A program made the position numbers and the translations under genes. Positions 25,469 to 40,068 of a stretch of 64,000 nucleotides of DNA are shown here, in pieces. The stretch is taken from NCBI GenBank assembly GCA_036172665.1, contig JAYKNF010000065.1:1-64000 (forward strand), in the 5' to 3' direction. The notes beneath the pieces were generated by a model. That model saw only the letters and a list, made by a program, of their open reading frames with translations, searched no databases and was not told where the DNA came from. Positions within the stretch are counted from its first letter, which is position 1. The number at the start of each line of letters is the position of its first letter. Source of the DNA: Prosopocoilus inquinatus. Its lineage: Eukaryota > Arthropoda > Insecta > Coleoptera > Lucanidae.

Positions 25469-25915
25469 TAAGGATCGATTAGATACATCACAGGAACAAC
25501 GCTAATGCGTGTTGTTTCATTTAAAATTATTTCCAGCTTCTGCTGCGTCCGAAAATTTCGTATCTCACATCAGAGTTACTGGAGTCCATCGAAACGTCAA
25601 ATAACATGATAGATGAGTAAGGATCGATTAGATACATCACAGGAACAACGCTAATGCGTGTTGTTTCATTTAAAACTATTTCCAGCTTCTGCTGCGTCCG
25701 AAAATTTCGTATCTCACATCAGAGATACTGGAGTCCATCCAAACGTCAAATAACATGATAGATGAGTAAGGATCGATTAGATACATCACAGGAACAACGC
25801 TAATACGTGTTGTTTCGTTTAAAACTATTTCCAGCTCCTGCTGCGTCCAAAAACTTCGTATCTCACATCAGAGTTACTAGAGTCCGTCGAAACGTCAAAT
25901 AACATGATAGATGAG
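25469..25915. repeat. HOR start only (M-N-O), then switch
   Basis: Three monomers M, N and O follow the preceding L as expected for a new 19-mer copy. The next monomer (25916) is D, followed by A* and the V module, so 16 monomers of the HOR are absent. The switch point lies between O and D and keeps the 149-bp register. Confidence 0.85.
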
Positions 25916-28001
25916 TAAGGATCGATTAGATACATCACAGGAACAACGCTAATGCGTGTTGTTTCATTTAAAACTATTTCCAGTTTCTGCTGCGTCCGAA
26001 AATTTCGTATCTCACATCAGAGTTACTGGAGTCCATCGAAACGCCAAATAACATGATAGATGAGTAAGGATCGATTAGATACATCACAGGAACAACGCTA
26101 ATGCGTGTTGTTTCGTTTAAAACTATTTCCAGCTTCTGCTGCGTCCGAAAATTTCGTATCTCACATCAAAGTTACTGGAGTCCATCGAAACGCCAAATAG
26201 CATGATAGATGAGTAAGGATCGATTAGATACATCACAGGAACAACGCTAATATGTGTTGTTTCGTTTAAAACTATTTCCAGCTTCTGCTGCGTCCAAAAA
26301 CTTTGTATCTCACATCAGAGTTACTGGAGTCCATCCAAACCTAAAATAACATGATAGATGAGTAAGGATCGATTAGATACATCACAGGAACATCGCTAAT
26401 GCGTGTTGTTTCGTTTAAAACTATTTCCAGCTTCTGCTGCGTCCGAAAACATCGTATCTCAAATCAGAGTTACTTGAGTCCATCGAAACGTCAAATAACA
26501 TGTTAGATAAGTAAGGATCGATTAGATACAGCAAAGGAACAACGCTAATACGTGTTGTTTCGTTTAAAACTATTTCCAGTTCCTGCTGCGTCCAAAAACT
26601 TTGTATCTCACATCAGACTTACTGGAGTCCTTCCAAACGTCAAATAACATGTTAGATAAGTAAGGATCGTTTAGATACATCACAGGAACAACGCTAATAC
26701 GTGTTGTTTCGTTCAAAACTATTTCCAGCTTCTGCTGCGTCCGAGAACTTTGTATCTCACATTAGAGTTACTGGAGCCCATCCAAACGTCAAATAACATG
26801 ATAGATGAGTAAGGATCGATTAGATACATCACAGGAACAACGCTAATACGTGTTGTTTCGTTTAAAACTGTTTCCAGCCCCTGCTGCGTCCAAAAATTTC
26901 GTATCTCACATCAGAGTTACTATAGTCCATCGAAACGTCAAATAACATGATAGATGAGTAAGGATCGATTAGATACATCACAGGAACAACGCTAATACGT
27001 GTTGTTTCGTTCAAAACTATTTCCAGCTTCTGCTGCGTCCGAGAACTTTGTATCTCACATCAGAGTTACTGGAGTCCATTCAAACGTCAAATAACATGAT
27101 AGATGAGTAAGGATCGATTAGATACATCACAGGAACAACGCTAATGCGTGTTGTTTCGTTTAAAACTATTTCCAGCTTCTGCTGCGTCCGAAAACGTCGT
27201 ATATCACATCAGACTTACTGGAGTCCATCCAAACGTCAAATAACATGTTAGATAAGTAAGGATCGTTTAGATACATCACAGGAACAACACTAATGCGTGT
27301 TGTTTCGTTTAAAACTATTTCCAGCTTCTGCTGCCTCCGAAAATTTCGTATCTCACATCAGAGATACTAGAGTCCATCCAAACGTCAAATAACATGATAG
27401 ATGAGTAAGGATCGATTAGATACATCACAGGAACAACGCTAATGCGTGTTGTTTCGTTTAAAACTATTTCCAGCTTCTGCTGCGTCCGAAAATTTCGTAT
27501 CTCACATCAGAGATACTGGAGTCCATCCAAACGTCAAATAACATGATAGATGAGTAAGGATCGATTAGATACAGCAAAGGAACAACGCTAATACGTGTTG
27601 TTTCGTTTAAAACTATTTCCAGTTCCTGCTGCGTCCAAAAACTTTGTATCTCACATCAGACTTACTGGAGTCCTTCCAAACGTCAAATAACATGTTAGAT
27701 AAGTAAGGATCGTTTAGATACATCACAGGAACAACGCTAATACGTGTTGTTTCGTTCAAAACTATTTCCAGCTTCTGCTGCGTCCGAGAACTTTGTATCT
27801 CACATTAGAGTTACTGGAGCCCATCCAAACGTCAAATAACATGATAGATGAGTAAGGATCGATTAGATACATCACAGGAACAACGCTAATACGTGTTGTT
27901 TCGTTTAAAACTGTTTCCAGCCCCTGCTGCGTCCAAAAATTTCGTATCTCACATCAGAGTTACTATAGTCCATCGAAACGTCAAATAACATGATAGATGA
28001 G
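25916..28001. repeat. Third V-module block with 7-monomer tandem duplication
   Basis: D, A* (AATAGCATG at 26196), V1, V2, then V3 to N-like (26512-27554) and a second V3-V4-V5 start (27555). AGCCCCTGCT is at 26876 and 27919, 1043 bp apart, and 5066 bp (34 monomers) after its counterpart at 21810. The CTGCCTCCG variant of the sixth monomer is shared with 14592 and 22042, so these three blocks descend from one ancestor. Confidence 0.83.
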
Positions 28002-29491
28002 TAAGGATCGATTAGATACATCACAGGAACAACGCTAATACGTGTTCTTTCGTTCAAAACTATTTCCAGCTTCTGCTGTGTCCGAGAACTTCTTATCTCA
28101 CTTCAGAGTTACTGGAGCCCATCCAAACGCCAAATAACATGATAGATGAGTAAGGATCGATTAGATACATCACAGGAACAACGCTAATGCGTGTTGTTTC
28201 GTTTAAAACTATTTCCAGCTTCTGCTGCGTCCGAAAACGTCGTATATCACATCAGACTTACTGGAGTCCATCCAAACGTCAAATAACATGTTAGATAAGT
28301 AAGGATCGTTTAGATACATCACAGGAACAACACTAATGCGTGTTGTTTCGTTTAAAACTATTTCCAGCTTCTGCTGCGTCCGAAAATTTCGTATCTCACA
28401 TCAGAGATACTAGAGTCCATCCAAACGTCAAATAACATGATAGATGAGTAAGGATCGATTAGATACATCACAGGAACAACGCTAATGCGTGTTGTTTCGT
28501 TTAAAACTATTTCCAGCTTCTGCTGCGTCCGAAAATTTCGTATCTCACATCAGAGATACTGGAGTCCATCCAAACGTCAAATAACATGATAGATGAGTAA
28601 GGATCGATTAGATACATCACAGGAACAACGCTAATGCGTGTTGTTTCGTTTAAAACTATTTCCAGCTCCTGCTGCGTCCAAAAACTTCGTATCTCACATC
28701 AGAGTTACTAGAGTCCATCGAAACGTCAAATAACATGATAGATGAGTAAGGATCGATTAGATACATCACAGGAACAACGCTAATGCGTGTTGTTTCGTTT
28801 AAAACTATTTCCAGCTTCTGCTGCGTCCGAAAATTTCGTATCTCACATCAGAGATACTAGAGTCCATCCAAACGTCAAATAACATGATAGATGAGTAAGG
28901 ATCGATTAGATACATCACAGGAACAACGCTAATGCGTGTTGTTTCGTTTAAAACTATTTCCAGCTTCTGCTGCGTCCGAAAATTTCGTATCTCACATCAG
29001 AGATACTGGAGTCCATCCAAACGTCAAATAACATGATAGATGAGTAAGGATCGATTAGATACATCACAGGAACAACGCTAATACGTGTTGTTTCGTTTAA
29101 AACTATTTCCAGCTCCTGCTGCGTCCGAAAACGTCGTATATCACATCAGACTTACTGGAGTCTATCCAAACGTCAAATAACATGTTAGATAAGTAAGGAT
29201 CGTTTAGATACATCACAGGAACAACACTAATGCGTGTTGTTTCGTTTAAAACTATTTCCAGCTTCTGCTGCGTCCGAAAATTTCGTATCTCACATCAGAG
29301 ATACTAGAGTCCATCCAAACGTCAAATAACATGATAGATGAGTAAGGATCGATTACATACATCACAGGAACAACGCTAATGCGTGTTGTTTCGTTTAAAA
29401 CTATTTCCAGCTACAGCTGCGTCCGAGAACTTCGTATCTCACTTCAGAGTTACTGGAGCCCATCCAAACGTCAAATAACATGATAGATGAG
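28002..29491. repeat. Short-period block of GATACTAG, N and O monomers
   Basis: After a hybrid monomer at 28002 (GTTCTTTCG, then CTGTGTCCG, GAACTTCTT and GCCCATCC) the array cycles through monomers with AACGTCGTATATC, AACACTAATG or GAGATACTAG, N-like (GAGATACTGG) and O (AGCTCCTGC). The three-monomer string of GATACTAG, N, O appears at 28300-28746 and again, with changes, at 28747-29193. The monomer at 29045 begins as O (AGCTCCTGC) and ends as the GTATATC class, marking a crossover. The block ends in an E-like monomer with CAGCTACAGCTGC. Confidence 0.75.
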
Positions 29492-30236
29492 TAAGGATCG
29501 ATTACATACATCACAGGAACAACGCTAATACGTGTTGTTTCGTTGAAAACTATTTCCAGCTTCTGCTGCGTCCGAAACCTTTGTATCTCACATCAGAGTT
29601 ACTGGAGTCCATCCAAACGTCAAATAACATGATAGATGAGTAAGGATCGATTAGATACATCACATCAACAACGCTAATACTTGTTGTTTCGTTTAAAACT
29701 ATTTCCAGCTTCTGCTGCGTCCGAAAACGTCGTATCTCACATCAGAGTTACTGGAGTCCATCGAAACATCAAATAACATGATAGATAAGTAAGGATCGAT
29801 TAGATACAGCACAGGAACAACGCTAATACGTGTTGTTTCGTTCAAAACTATTTCCAGCTTCTGCTGCGTCCGATAACTTTGTATCTCACATCAGAGTTAC
29901 TGGAGTCCATCCAAACGTCAAATAACATGATAGATGAGTAAGGATCGATTAGATACATCACAGGAACAACGCTAATGCGTGTTGTTTCGTTTAAAACTAT
30001 TTCCAGCTTCTGCTGCGTCCGAAAATTTCGTATCTCACATCAAAGTTACTGGAGTCCATCGAAACGCCAAATAACATGATAGATGAGTAAGGATCGATTA
30101 GATACATCACAGGAACAACGCTAATGCGTGTTGTATCGTTTAAAACTATTTCCAGCTTCAGCTGTGTCCGAGAACTTCTTATCTCACTTCAGAGTTACTG
30201 GAGCCCATCCAAACGCCAAATAACATGATAGATGAG
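29492..30236. repeat. Q-R-S-A-B string before the second segmental copy
   Basis: Five monomers: Q with ATTACATAC start and AAACCTTTGT, R (CACATCAACAACG), S (TACAGCACAGG), A and B (TGTATCGTTT, CTGTGTCCG). The order equals that at 5363-6107, which lies inside the left copy of the large duplication, but here it comes just before the right copy starts. Confidence 0.8.
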
Positions 30237-30683
30237 TAAGGATCGATTAGATACATCACAGGAACAACGCTAATACGTGTTGTTTCGTTCAAAACCATTT
30301 CCAGCTTCTGCTGCGTCCGAGAACTTTGTATCTCACATCAGAGTTACTGGAGTCCATTCAAACATCAAATAACATGATAGATGAGTAAGGATCGATTAGA
30401 TACATCACAGGAGCAACGCTAATGCGTGTTGTTTCATTTAAAACTATTTCCAGTTTCTGCTGCGTCCGAAAATTTCGTATCTCACATCAGAGTTACTGGA
30501 GTCCATCGAAACGCCAAATAACATGATAGATGAGTAAGGATGGATTAGATACATCACAGGAACAACGCTAATGCGTGTTGTTTCGTTTAAAACTATTTCC
30601 AGCTTCTGCTGCGTCCGAAAATTTCGTATCTCACATCAAAGTTACTGGAGTCCATCGAAACGCCAAATAACATGATAGATGAG

Positions 30684-30830
30684 TAAGGATCGATTAGATA
30701 CATTACAGGAACAAAGCTAATGCGTGTTGTTTCGTTTAAAACTATTTCCAGTTTCTGCTGCTTCCAAAAATTTCGTATCTCATCAGAGTTACTGGAGTCC
30801 ATCGAAACGCCAAATAACATGATAGATGAG
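30684..30830. repeat. 147-bp monomer with the shared 2-bp deletion
   Basis: Carries the same CATTACAGG, ACAAAGCTAATG and TATCTCATCAG changes as 2683-2829, plus its own CTGCTTCCAAAAATTT. It proves that the two regions share an ancestor that already had the deletion. The apparent minus-strand open frame at 30593-30853 has the same accidental origin as at 2592-2852. Confidence 0.95.
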
Positions 30831-33800
30831 TAAGGATCGATTAGATACATCACAGGAACAACGCTAATGCGTGTTGTTTCGTTTAAAACTATATCCAGCT
30901 TCTGCTGCGTCCGAAAATTTCGTATCTCACATCAAAGTTACTGGAGTCCATCGAAACGCCAAATAACATGATAGATGAGTAAGGATCGATTAGATACATC
31001 ACAGGAGCAACGCTAATGCGTGTTGTTTCGTTTAAAACTATTTCCAGCTTCAGCTGCGTCCGAGAACTTCTTATCTCACTTCAGAGTTACTGGAGCCCAT
31101 CCAAACGCCAAATAACATGATAGATGAGTAAGGATCGATTAGATACATCACAGGAACAACGCTAATACGTGTTGTTTCGTTCAAAACTATTTCCAGCTTC
31201 TACTGCGTCCGAGAACTTTGTATCTCACATCAGAGTTACTGGAGTCCATTCAAACATCAAATAACATGATAGATGAGTAAGGATCGATTAGATACATCAC
31301 AGGAACAACGCTAATACGTGTTGTTTCATTTAAAACTATTTCCAGTTTCTGCTGCGTCCGAAAATTTCGTATCTCACATCAGAGTTACTGGAGTCCATCG
31401 AAACGCCAAATAACATGATAGATGAGTAAGGATCGACTAGATACATCACAGGAACAACGCTAATGCGTGTTGTTTCGTTTAAAACTATTTCCAGCTTCTG
31501 CTGCGTCCGAAAATTTCGTATCTCACATCAAAGTTACTGGAGTCCATCGAAACGCCAAATAACATGATAGATGAGTAAGGATCGATTAGATACATCACAG
31601 GAACAACGCTAATGCGTGTTGTTTCGTTTAAAACTATTTCCAGCTTCAGCTGCGTCCGAGAACTTTGTATCTCACATCAGAGTTACTGGAGTCCGTTCAA
31701 ACGTCAAATAACATGATAGATGAGTAAGGATCGATTAGATACATCACAGGAACAACGCTAATACGTGTTGTTTCGTTTAAAACTATTTCCAGCTTCTGCT
31801 GCGTCCGAAAACGTCTTACCTCACATCAGACTTACTGGAGTCCATCCAAACGTCAAATAACATGTTAGATAAGTAAGGATCGTTTAGATACATCACAGGA
31901 ACAACGCTAATGCGTGTTGTTTCGTTTAAAACTATTTCCAGCTTCAGCTGCGTCCGAGAACTTTGTATCTCACATCAGAGTTACTGGAGTCCGTTCAAAC
32001 GTCAAATAACATGATAGATGAGTAAGGATCGATTAGATACATCACAGGAACAACGCTAATACGTGTTGTTTCGTTTAAAACTATTTCCAGCTTCTGCTGC
32101 GTCCGAAAACGTCTTACCTCACATCAGACTTACTGGAGTCCATCCAAACGTCAAATAACATGTTAGATAAGTAAGGATCGTTTAGATACATCACAGGAAC
32201 AACGCTAATGCGTGTTGTTTCGTTTAAAACTATTTCCAGCTTCTGCTGCGTCCGAAAATTTCGTATCTCACATCAAAGTTACTGGAGTCCATCGAAACGC
32301 CAAATAACATGATAGATGAGTAAGGATCGATTAGATACATCACAGGAACAACGCTAATGCGTGTTGTTTCGTTTAAAACTATTTCCAGCTTCTGCTGCGT
32401 CCGAGAACTTCTTATCTCACTTCAGAGTTACTGGAGCCCATCCAAACGTCAAATAACATGATAGATGTGTAAGGATCGATTAGATACATCACAGGAACAA
32501 CGCTAATACGTGTTGTTTCGTTCAAAACTATTTCCAGCTTCTGCTGCGTCCGAGAACTTTGTATCTCACATCAGAGTTACTGGAGTCCATTTAAACGTCA
32601 AATAACATGATAGATGAGTAAGGATCGATTAGATACATCACAGGAACAACGCTAATGCGTGTTGTTTCGTTTAAAACTATTTCCAGCTTCTGCTGCGTCC
32701 GAAAATTTCGTATCTCACATCAGAGTTACTGGAGTCCATCGAAACGTCAAATAACATGATAGATGAGTAAGGATCGATTAGATACATCACAGGAACAACG
32801 CTAATGCGTGTTGTTTCATTTAAAACTATTTCCAGCTTCTGCTGCGTCCGAAAATTTCGTATCTCACCTCAGAGATACTGGAGTCCATCCAAACGTCAAA
32901 TAACATGATAGATGAGTAAGGATCGATTAGATACATCACAGGAAAAACGCTAATACGTGTTTGTTCGTTTAAAACTATTTCCAGCTCCTGCTGCGTCCAA
33001 AAACTTCGTATCTCACATCAGAGTTACTAGAGTCCGTCGAAACGTCAAATAACATGATAGATGAGTAAGGATCGATTAGATACATCACAGGAACAACGCT
33101 AATGCGTGTTGTTTCGTTTAAAACTATTTCCAGCTTCAGCTGCGTCCGAGAACTTCGTATCTCACTTCAGAGTTACTGGAGCCCATCCAAACGTCAAATA
33201 ACATGACAGATGAGTAAGGATCGATTACATACATCACAGGAACAACGCTAATGCGTGTTGTTTCATTTAAAACTATTTCCAGCTTCTGCTGCGTCCGAAA
33301 ATTTCGTATCTCACATCAGAGTTACTGGAGTCCATCGAAACGTCAAATAACATAGTAGCTAAGTAAGGATCGATTAGATACATCACAGGAACAACGCTAA
33401 TACGTGTTGTTTCGTTGAAAACTATTTCCAGCTTCTGCTGCGTCCGAAACCTTTGTATCTCACATCAGAGTTACTGGAGTCCATCCAAACGTCAAATAAC
33501 ATGATAGATGAGTAAGGATCGATTAGATACATCACATCAACAACGCTAATACTTGTTGTTTCGTTTAAAACTATTTCCAGCTTCTGCTGCGTCCGAAAAC
33601 GTCGTATCTCACATCAGAGTTACTGGAGTCCATCGAAACATCAAATAACATGATAGATAAGTAAGGATCGATTAGATACAGCACAGGAACAACGCTAATA
33701 CGTGTTGTTTCGTTCAAAACTATTTCCAGCTTCTGCTGCGTCCGATAACTTTGTATCTCACATCAGAGTTACTGGAGTCCATCCAAACGTCAAATAACAT

Positions 33801-35002
33801 GATAGATGAGTAAGGATCGATTAGATACATCACAGGAACAACGCTAATGCGTGTTGTTTCGTTTAAAACTATTTCCAGCTTCTGCTGCGTCCGAAAATTT
33901 CGTATCTCACATAAAAGTTACTGGAGTCCATCGAAACGCCAAATAACATGATAGATGAGTAAGGATCGATTAGATACATCACAGGAACAACGCTAATGCG
34001 TGTTGTTTCGTTTAAAACTATTTCCAGCTTCAGCTGCGTCCGAGAACTTCTTATCTCACTTCAGAGTTACTGGAGCCCATCCAAACGCCAAATAACATGA
34101 TAGATGAGTAAGGATCGATTAGATACATCACAGGAACAACGCTAATACGTGTTGTTTCGTTCAAAACCATTTCCAGCTTCTGCTGCGTCCGAGAACTTTG
34201 TATCTCACATCAGAGTTACTGGAGTCCATTCAAACATCAAATAACATGATAGATGAGTAAGGATCGATTAGATACATCACAGGAACAACGCTAATACGTG
34301 TTGTTTCGTTGAAAACTATTTCCAGCTTCTGCTGCGTCCGAAATCTTTGTATCTCACATCAGAGTTACTGGAGTACATCCAAACGTCAAATAACATGATA
34401 GATGAGTAAGGATCGATTAGATACATCACATCAACAACGCTAATACTTGTTGTTTCGTTTAAAACTATTTCCAGCTTCTGCTGCGTCCTAAAGCGTCGTA
34501 TCTCACATCAGAGTTACTGGAGTCCATCGAAACATCAAATAACATGATAGATAAGTAAGGATCGATTAGATACAGCACAGGAACAACGCTAATACGTGTT
34601 GTTTCGTTCAAAACTATTTCCAGCTTCTGCTGCGTCCGATAACTTTGTATCTCACATCAGAGTTACTGGAGTCCATCCAAACGTCAAATAACATGATAGA
34701 TGAGTAAGGATCGATTAGATACATCACAGGAACAACGCTAATGCGTGTTGTTTCGTTTAAAACTATTTCCAGCTTCTGCTGCGTCCGAAAATTTCGTATC
34801 TCACATCAAAGTTACTGGAGTCCATCGAAACGCCAAATAACATGATAGATGAGTAAGGATCGATTAGATACATCACAGGAACAACGCTAATGCGTGTTCT
34901 TTCGTTTAAAACTATTTCCAGCTTCAGCTGCGTCCGAGAACTTCTTATCTCACTTCAGAGTTACTGGAGTCCATTGAAACGTCAAATAACATGATAGATG
35001 AG

Positions 35003-37833
35003 TAAGGATCGATTAGATACATCACAGGAACAACGCTAATGCGTGTTGTTTCATTTAAAATTATTTCCAGCTTCTGCTGCGTCCGAAAATTTCGTATCTC
35101 ACATCAGAGTTACTGGAGTCCATCGAAACGTCAAATAACATGATAGATGAGTAAGGATCGATTAGATACATCACAGGAACAACGCTAATGCGTGTTGTTT
35201 CATTTAAAACTATTTCCAGCTTCTGCTGCGTCCGAAAATTTCGTATCTCACATCAGAGATACTGGAGTCCATCCAAACGTCAAATAACATGATAGATGAG
35301 TAAGGATCGATTAGATACATCACAGGAACAACGCTAATACGTGTTGTTTCGTTTAAAACTATTTCCAGCTCCTGCTGCGTCCAAAAACTTCGTATCTCAC
35401 ATCAGAGTTACTAGAGTCCGTCGAAACGTCAAATAACATGATAGATGAGTAAGGATCGATTAGATACATCACAGAAACAACGCTAATGCGTGTTGTTTCG
35501 TTGAAAACTATTTCCAGCTTCTGCTGCGTCCGAAAATTTCGTATCTCACATCAGAGTTACTGGAGTCCATCGAAACGTCAAATAACATAGTAGCTAAGTA
35601 AGGATCGATTAGATACATCACAGGAACAACGCTAATACGTGTTGTTTCGTTGAAAACTATTTCCAGCTTCTGCTGCGTCCGATATCTTTGTATCTCACAT
35701 CAGAGTTACTGGAGTACATCCAAACGTCAAATAACATGATAGATGAGTAAGGATCGATTAGATACATCACATCAACAACGCTAATACTTGTTGTTTCGTT
35801 TAAAACTATTTCCAGCTTCTGCTGCGTCCGAAAACGTCGTATCTCACATCAGAGTTACTGGAGTCCATCGAAACATCAAATAACATGATAGATAAGTAAG
35901 GATCGATTAGATACAGCACAGGAACAACGCTAATACGTGTTGTTTCGTTCAAAACTATTTCCAGCTTCTGCTGCGTCCGATAACTTTGTATCTCACATCA
36001 GAGTTACTGGAGTCCATCCAAACGTCAAATAACATGATAGATGAGTAAGGATCGATTAGATACATCACAGGAACAACGCTAATGCGTGTTGTTTCATTTA
36101 AAATTATTTCCAGCTTCTGCTGCGTCCGAAAATTTCGTATCTCACATCAGAGTTACTGGAGTCCATCCAAACGTCAAATAACATGATAGATGAGTAAGGA
36201 TCGATTAGATACATCACAGGAACAACGCTAATGCGTGTTGTTTCGTTTAAAACTATTTCCAGCTTCTGCTGCGTCCGAGAACTTCTTATCTCACTTCAGA
36301 GTTACTGGAGCCCATCCAAACGCCAAATAACATGATAGATGAGTAAGGATCGATTAGATACATCACAGGAACAACGCTAATACGTGTTGTTTCGTTCAAA
36401 ACTATTTCCAGCTTCTGCTGCGTCCGAGAACTTTGTATCTCACATCAGAGTTACTGGAGTCCATTCAAACATCAAATAACATGATAGATGAGTAAGGATC
36501 GATTAGATACATCACAGGAACAACGCTAATGCGTGTTGTTTCATTTAAAACTATTTCCAGTTTCTGCTGCGTCCGAAAATTTCGTATCTCACATCAGAGT
36601 TACTGGAGTCCATCGAAACGCCAAATAACATGATAGATGAGTAAGGATCGATTAGATACATCACAGGAACAACTCTAATGCGTGTTGTTTCGTTTAAAAC
36701 TATTTCCAGCTTCAGCTGCGTCCGAGAACTTCGTATCTCACTTCAGAGTTACTGGAGCCCATCCAAACGTCAAATAACATGATAGATGAGTAAGGATCGA
36801 TTACATACATCACAGGAACAACGCTAATGAGTGTTGTTTCATTTAAAACTATTTCCAGCTTGTGCTGCGTCCGAAAATTTCGTATCTCACATCAGAGTTA
36901 CTGGAGTCCATCGAAACGTCAAATAACATAGTAGATAAGTAAGGATCGATTAGATACATCACAGGAACAACGCTAATACGTGTTATTTCGTTTAAAACTA
37001 TTTCCAGCTTCTGCTGCGTCCGAAAACGTCTTACCTCACATCAGACTTACTGGAGTCCATCCAAACGTCAAATAACATGTTAGATAAGTAAGGATCGTTT
37101 AGATACATCACAGGAACAACGCTAATGCGTGTTGTTTCTTTTAAAACTATTTCCAGCTTCAACTGCGTCCGAGAACTTCGTATCTCACTTCAGAGTTACT
37201 GGAGCCCATCCAAACGTCAGATAACATGATAGATGAGTAAGGATCGATTACATACATCACAGGAACAACGCTAATGCGTGTTGTTTCATTTAAAACTATT
37301 TCCAGCTTGTGCTGCGTCCGAAAATTTCGTATCTCACATCAGAGTTACTGGAGTCCATCCAAACGTCAAATAACATGATAGATGAGTAAGGATCGATTAG
37401 ATACATCACAGGAACAACGCTAATACGTGTTGTTTCGTTTAAAACTATTTCCAGCTTCTGCTGCGTCCGAAAACGTCTTACCTCACATCAGACTTACTGG
37501 AGTCCATCCAAACGTCAAATAACATGTTAGATAATTAAGGATCGTTTAGATACATCACAGGAACAACGCTAATGCGTGTTGTTTCGTTTAAAACTATTTC
37601 CAGCTTCTGCTGCGTCCGAAAATTTAGTATCTCACATCAGAGATACTGGAGTCCATCCAAACGTCAAATAACATGATAGATGAGTAAGGATCGATTAGAT
37701 ACATCACAGGAACAACGCTAATACGTGTTGTTTCGTTGAAAACTATTTCCGGCTTCTGCTGCGTCCGAAATCTTTGTATCTCACATCAGAGTTACTGGAG
37801 TCCATCCAAACGTCAAATAACATGATAGATGAG
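35003..37833. repeat. 19-mer HOR, complete copy (HOR-7)
   Basis: M to L in full, 28,001 bp downstream of HOR-1 and of identical length. P reads CATAGTAGCTAAG where HOR-1 reads CATAGTACCTAAG, and E reads ACTGGAGCCC where HOR-1 has ACTGAAGCCC, so HOR-1 carries the private changes. Confidence 0.9.
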
Positions 37834-40068
37834 TAAGGATCGATTAGATACATCACAGGAACAACGCTAATGCGTGTTGTTTCATTTAAAATTATTTCCA
37901 GCTTCTGCTGCGTCCGAAAATTTCGTATCTCACATCAGAGTTACTGGAGTCCATCGAAACGTCAAATAACATGATAGATGAGTAAGGATCGATTAGATAC
38001 ATCACAGGAACAACGCTAATGCGTGTTGTTTCATTTAAAACTATTTCCAGCTTCTGCTGCGTCCGAAAATTTCGTATCTCACATCAGAGATACTGGAGTC
38101 CATCCAAACGTCAAATAACATGATAGATGAGTAAGGATCGATTAGATACATCACAGGAACAACGCTAATACGTGTTGTTTCGTTTAAAACTATTTCCAGC
38201 TCCTGCTGCGTCCAAAAACTTCGTATCTCACATCAGAGTTACTAGAGTCCGTCGAAACGTCAAATAACATGATAGATGAGTAAGGATCGATTAGATACAT
38301 CACAGAAACAACGCTAATGCGTGTTGTTTCGTTGAAAACTATTTCCAGCTTCTGCTGCGTCCGAAAATTTCGTATCTCACATCAGAGTTACTGGAGTCCA
38401 TCGAAACGTCAAATAACATAGTAGCTAAGTAAGGATCGATTAGATACATCACAGGAACAACGCTAATACGTGTTGTTTCGTTGAAAACTATTTCCAGCTT
38501 CTGCTGCGTCCGAAATCTTTGTATCTCACATCAGAGTTACTGGAGTACATCCAAACGTCAAATAACATGATAGATGAGTAAGGATCGATTAGATACATCA
38601 CATCAACAACGCTAATACTTGTTGTTTCGTTTAAAACTATTTCCAGCTTCTGCTGCGTCCGAAAACGTCGTATCTCACATCAGAGTTACTGGAGTCCATC
38701 GAAACATCAAATAACATGATAGATAAGTAAGGATCGATTAGATACAGCACAGGAACAACGCTAATACGTGTTGTTTCGTTCAAAACTATTTCCAGCTTCT
38801 GCTGCGTCCGATAACTTTGTATCTCACATCAGAGTTACTGGAGTCCATCCAAACGTCAAATAACATGATAGATGAGTAAGGATCGATTAGATACATCACA
38901 GGAACAACGCTAATGCGTGTTGTTTCATTTAAAATTATTTCCAGCTTCTGCTGCGTCCGAAAATTTCGTATCTCACATCAGAGTTACTGGAGTCCATCCA
39001 AACGTCAAATATCATGATAGATGAGTAAGGATCGATTAGATACATCACAGGAACAACGCTAATGCGTGTTGTTTCGTTTAAAACTATTTCCAGCTTCTGC
39101 TGCGTCCGAGAACTTCTTATCTCACTTCAGAGTTACTGGAGCCCATCCAAACGCCAAATAACATGATAGATGAGTAAGGATCGATTAGATACATCACAGG
39201 AACAACGCTAATACGTGTTGTTTCGTTCAAAACTATTTCCAGCTTCTGCTGCGTCCGAGAACTTTGTATCTCACATCAGAGTTACTGGAGTCCATTCAAA
39301 CATCAAATAACATGATAGATGAGTAAGGATCGATTAGATACATCACAGGAACAACGCTAATGCGTGTTGTTTCATTTAAAACTCTTTCCAGTTTCTGCTG
39401 CGTCCGAAAATTTCGTATCTCACATCAGAGTTACTGGAGTCCATCGAAACGCCAAATAACATGATAGATGAGTAAGGATCGATTAGATACATCACAGGAA
39501 CAACTCTAATGCGTGTTGCTTCGTTTAAAACTATTTCCAGCTTCAGCTGCGTCCGAGAACTTCGTATCTCACTTCAGAGTTACTGGAGCCCATCCAAACG
39601 TCAAATAACATGATAGATGAGTAAGGATCGATTACATACATCACAGGAACAACGCTAATGAGTGTTGTTTCATTTAAAACTATTTCCAGCTTGTGCTGCG
39701 TCCGAAAATTTCGTATCTCACATCAGAGTTACTGGAGTCCATCGAAACGTCAAATAACATAGTAGATAAGTAAGGATCGATTAGATACATCACAGGAACA
39801 ACGCTAATACGTGTTATTTCGTTTAAAACTATTTCCAGCTTCTGCTGCGTCCGAAAACGTCTTACCTCACATCAGACTTACTGGAGTCCATCCAAACGTC
39901 AAATAACATGATAGATGAGTAAGGATCGATTAGATACATCACAGGAACAACGCTAATACGTGTTGTTTCGTTGAAAACTATTTCCGGCTTCTGCTGCGTC
40001 CGAAATCTTTGTATCTCACATCAGAGTTACTGGAGTCCATCCAAACGTCAAATAACATGATAGATGAG
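37834..40068. repeat. 19-mer HOR lacking H-I-J-K (15 monomers)
   Basis: M to G run in normal order, then the G monomer ends with CATGATAGATGAG rather than CATGTTAGATAAG and is followed directly by L (TTTCCGGCTTC at 39981). Four monomers, 596 bp, are therefore missing, a loss in whole monomers. The G monomer before the break has the front of G and the tail expected of K, so the breakpoint lies inside it, after about 39870. Confidence 0.88.

Noticed and set aside
30593..30853. 86-codon open frame on the minus strand
   Set aside because: It is the duplicate of 2592-2852, produced by the same inherited 2-bp deletion. Two copies reflect segmental duplication, not selection on a protein.
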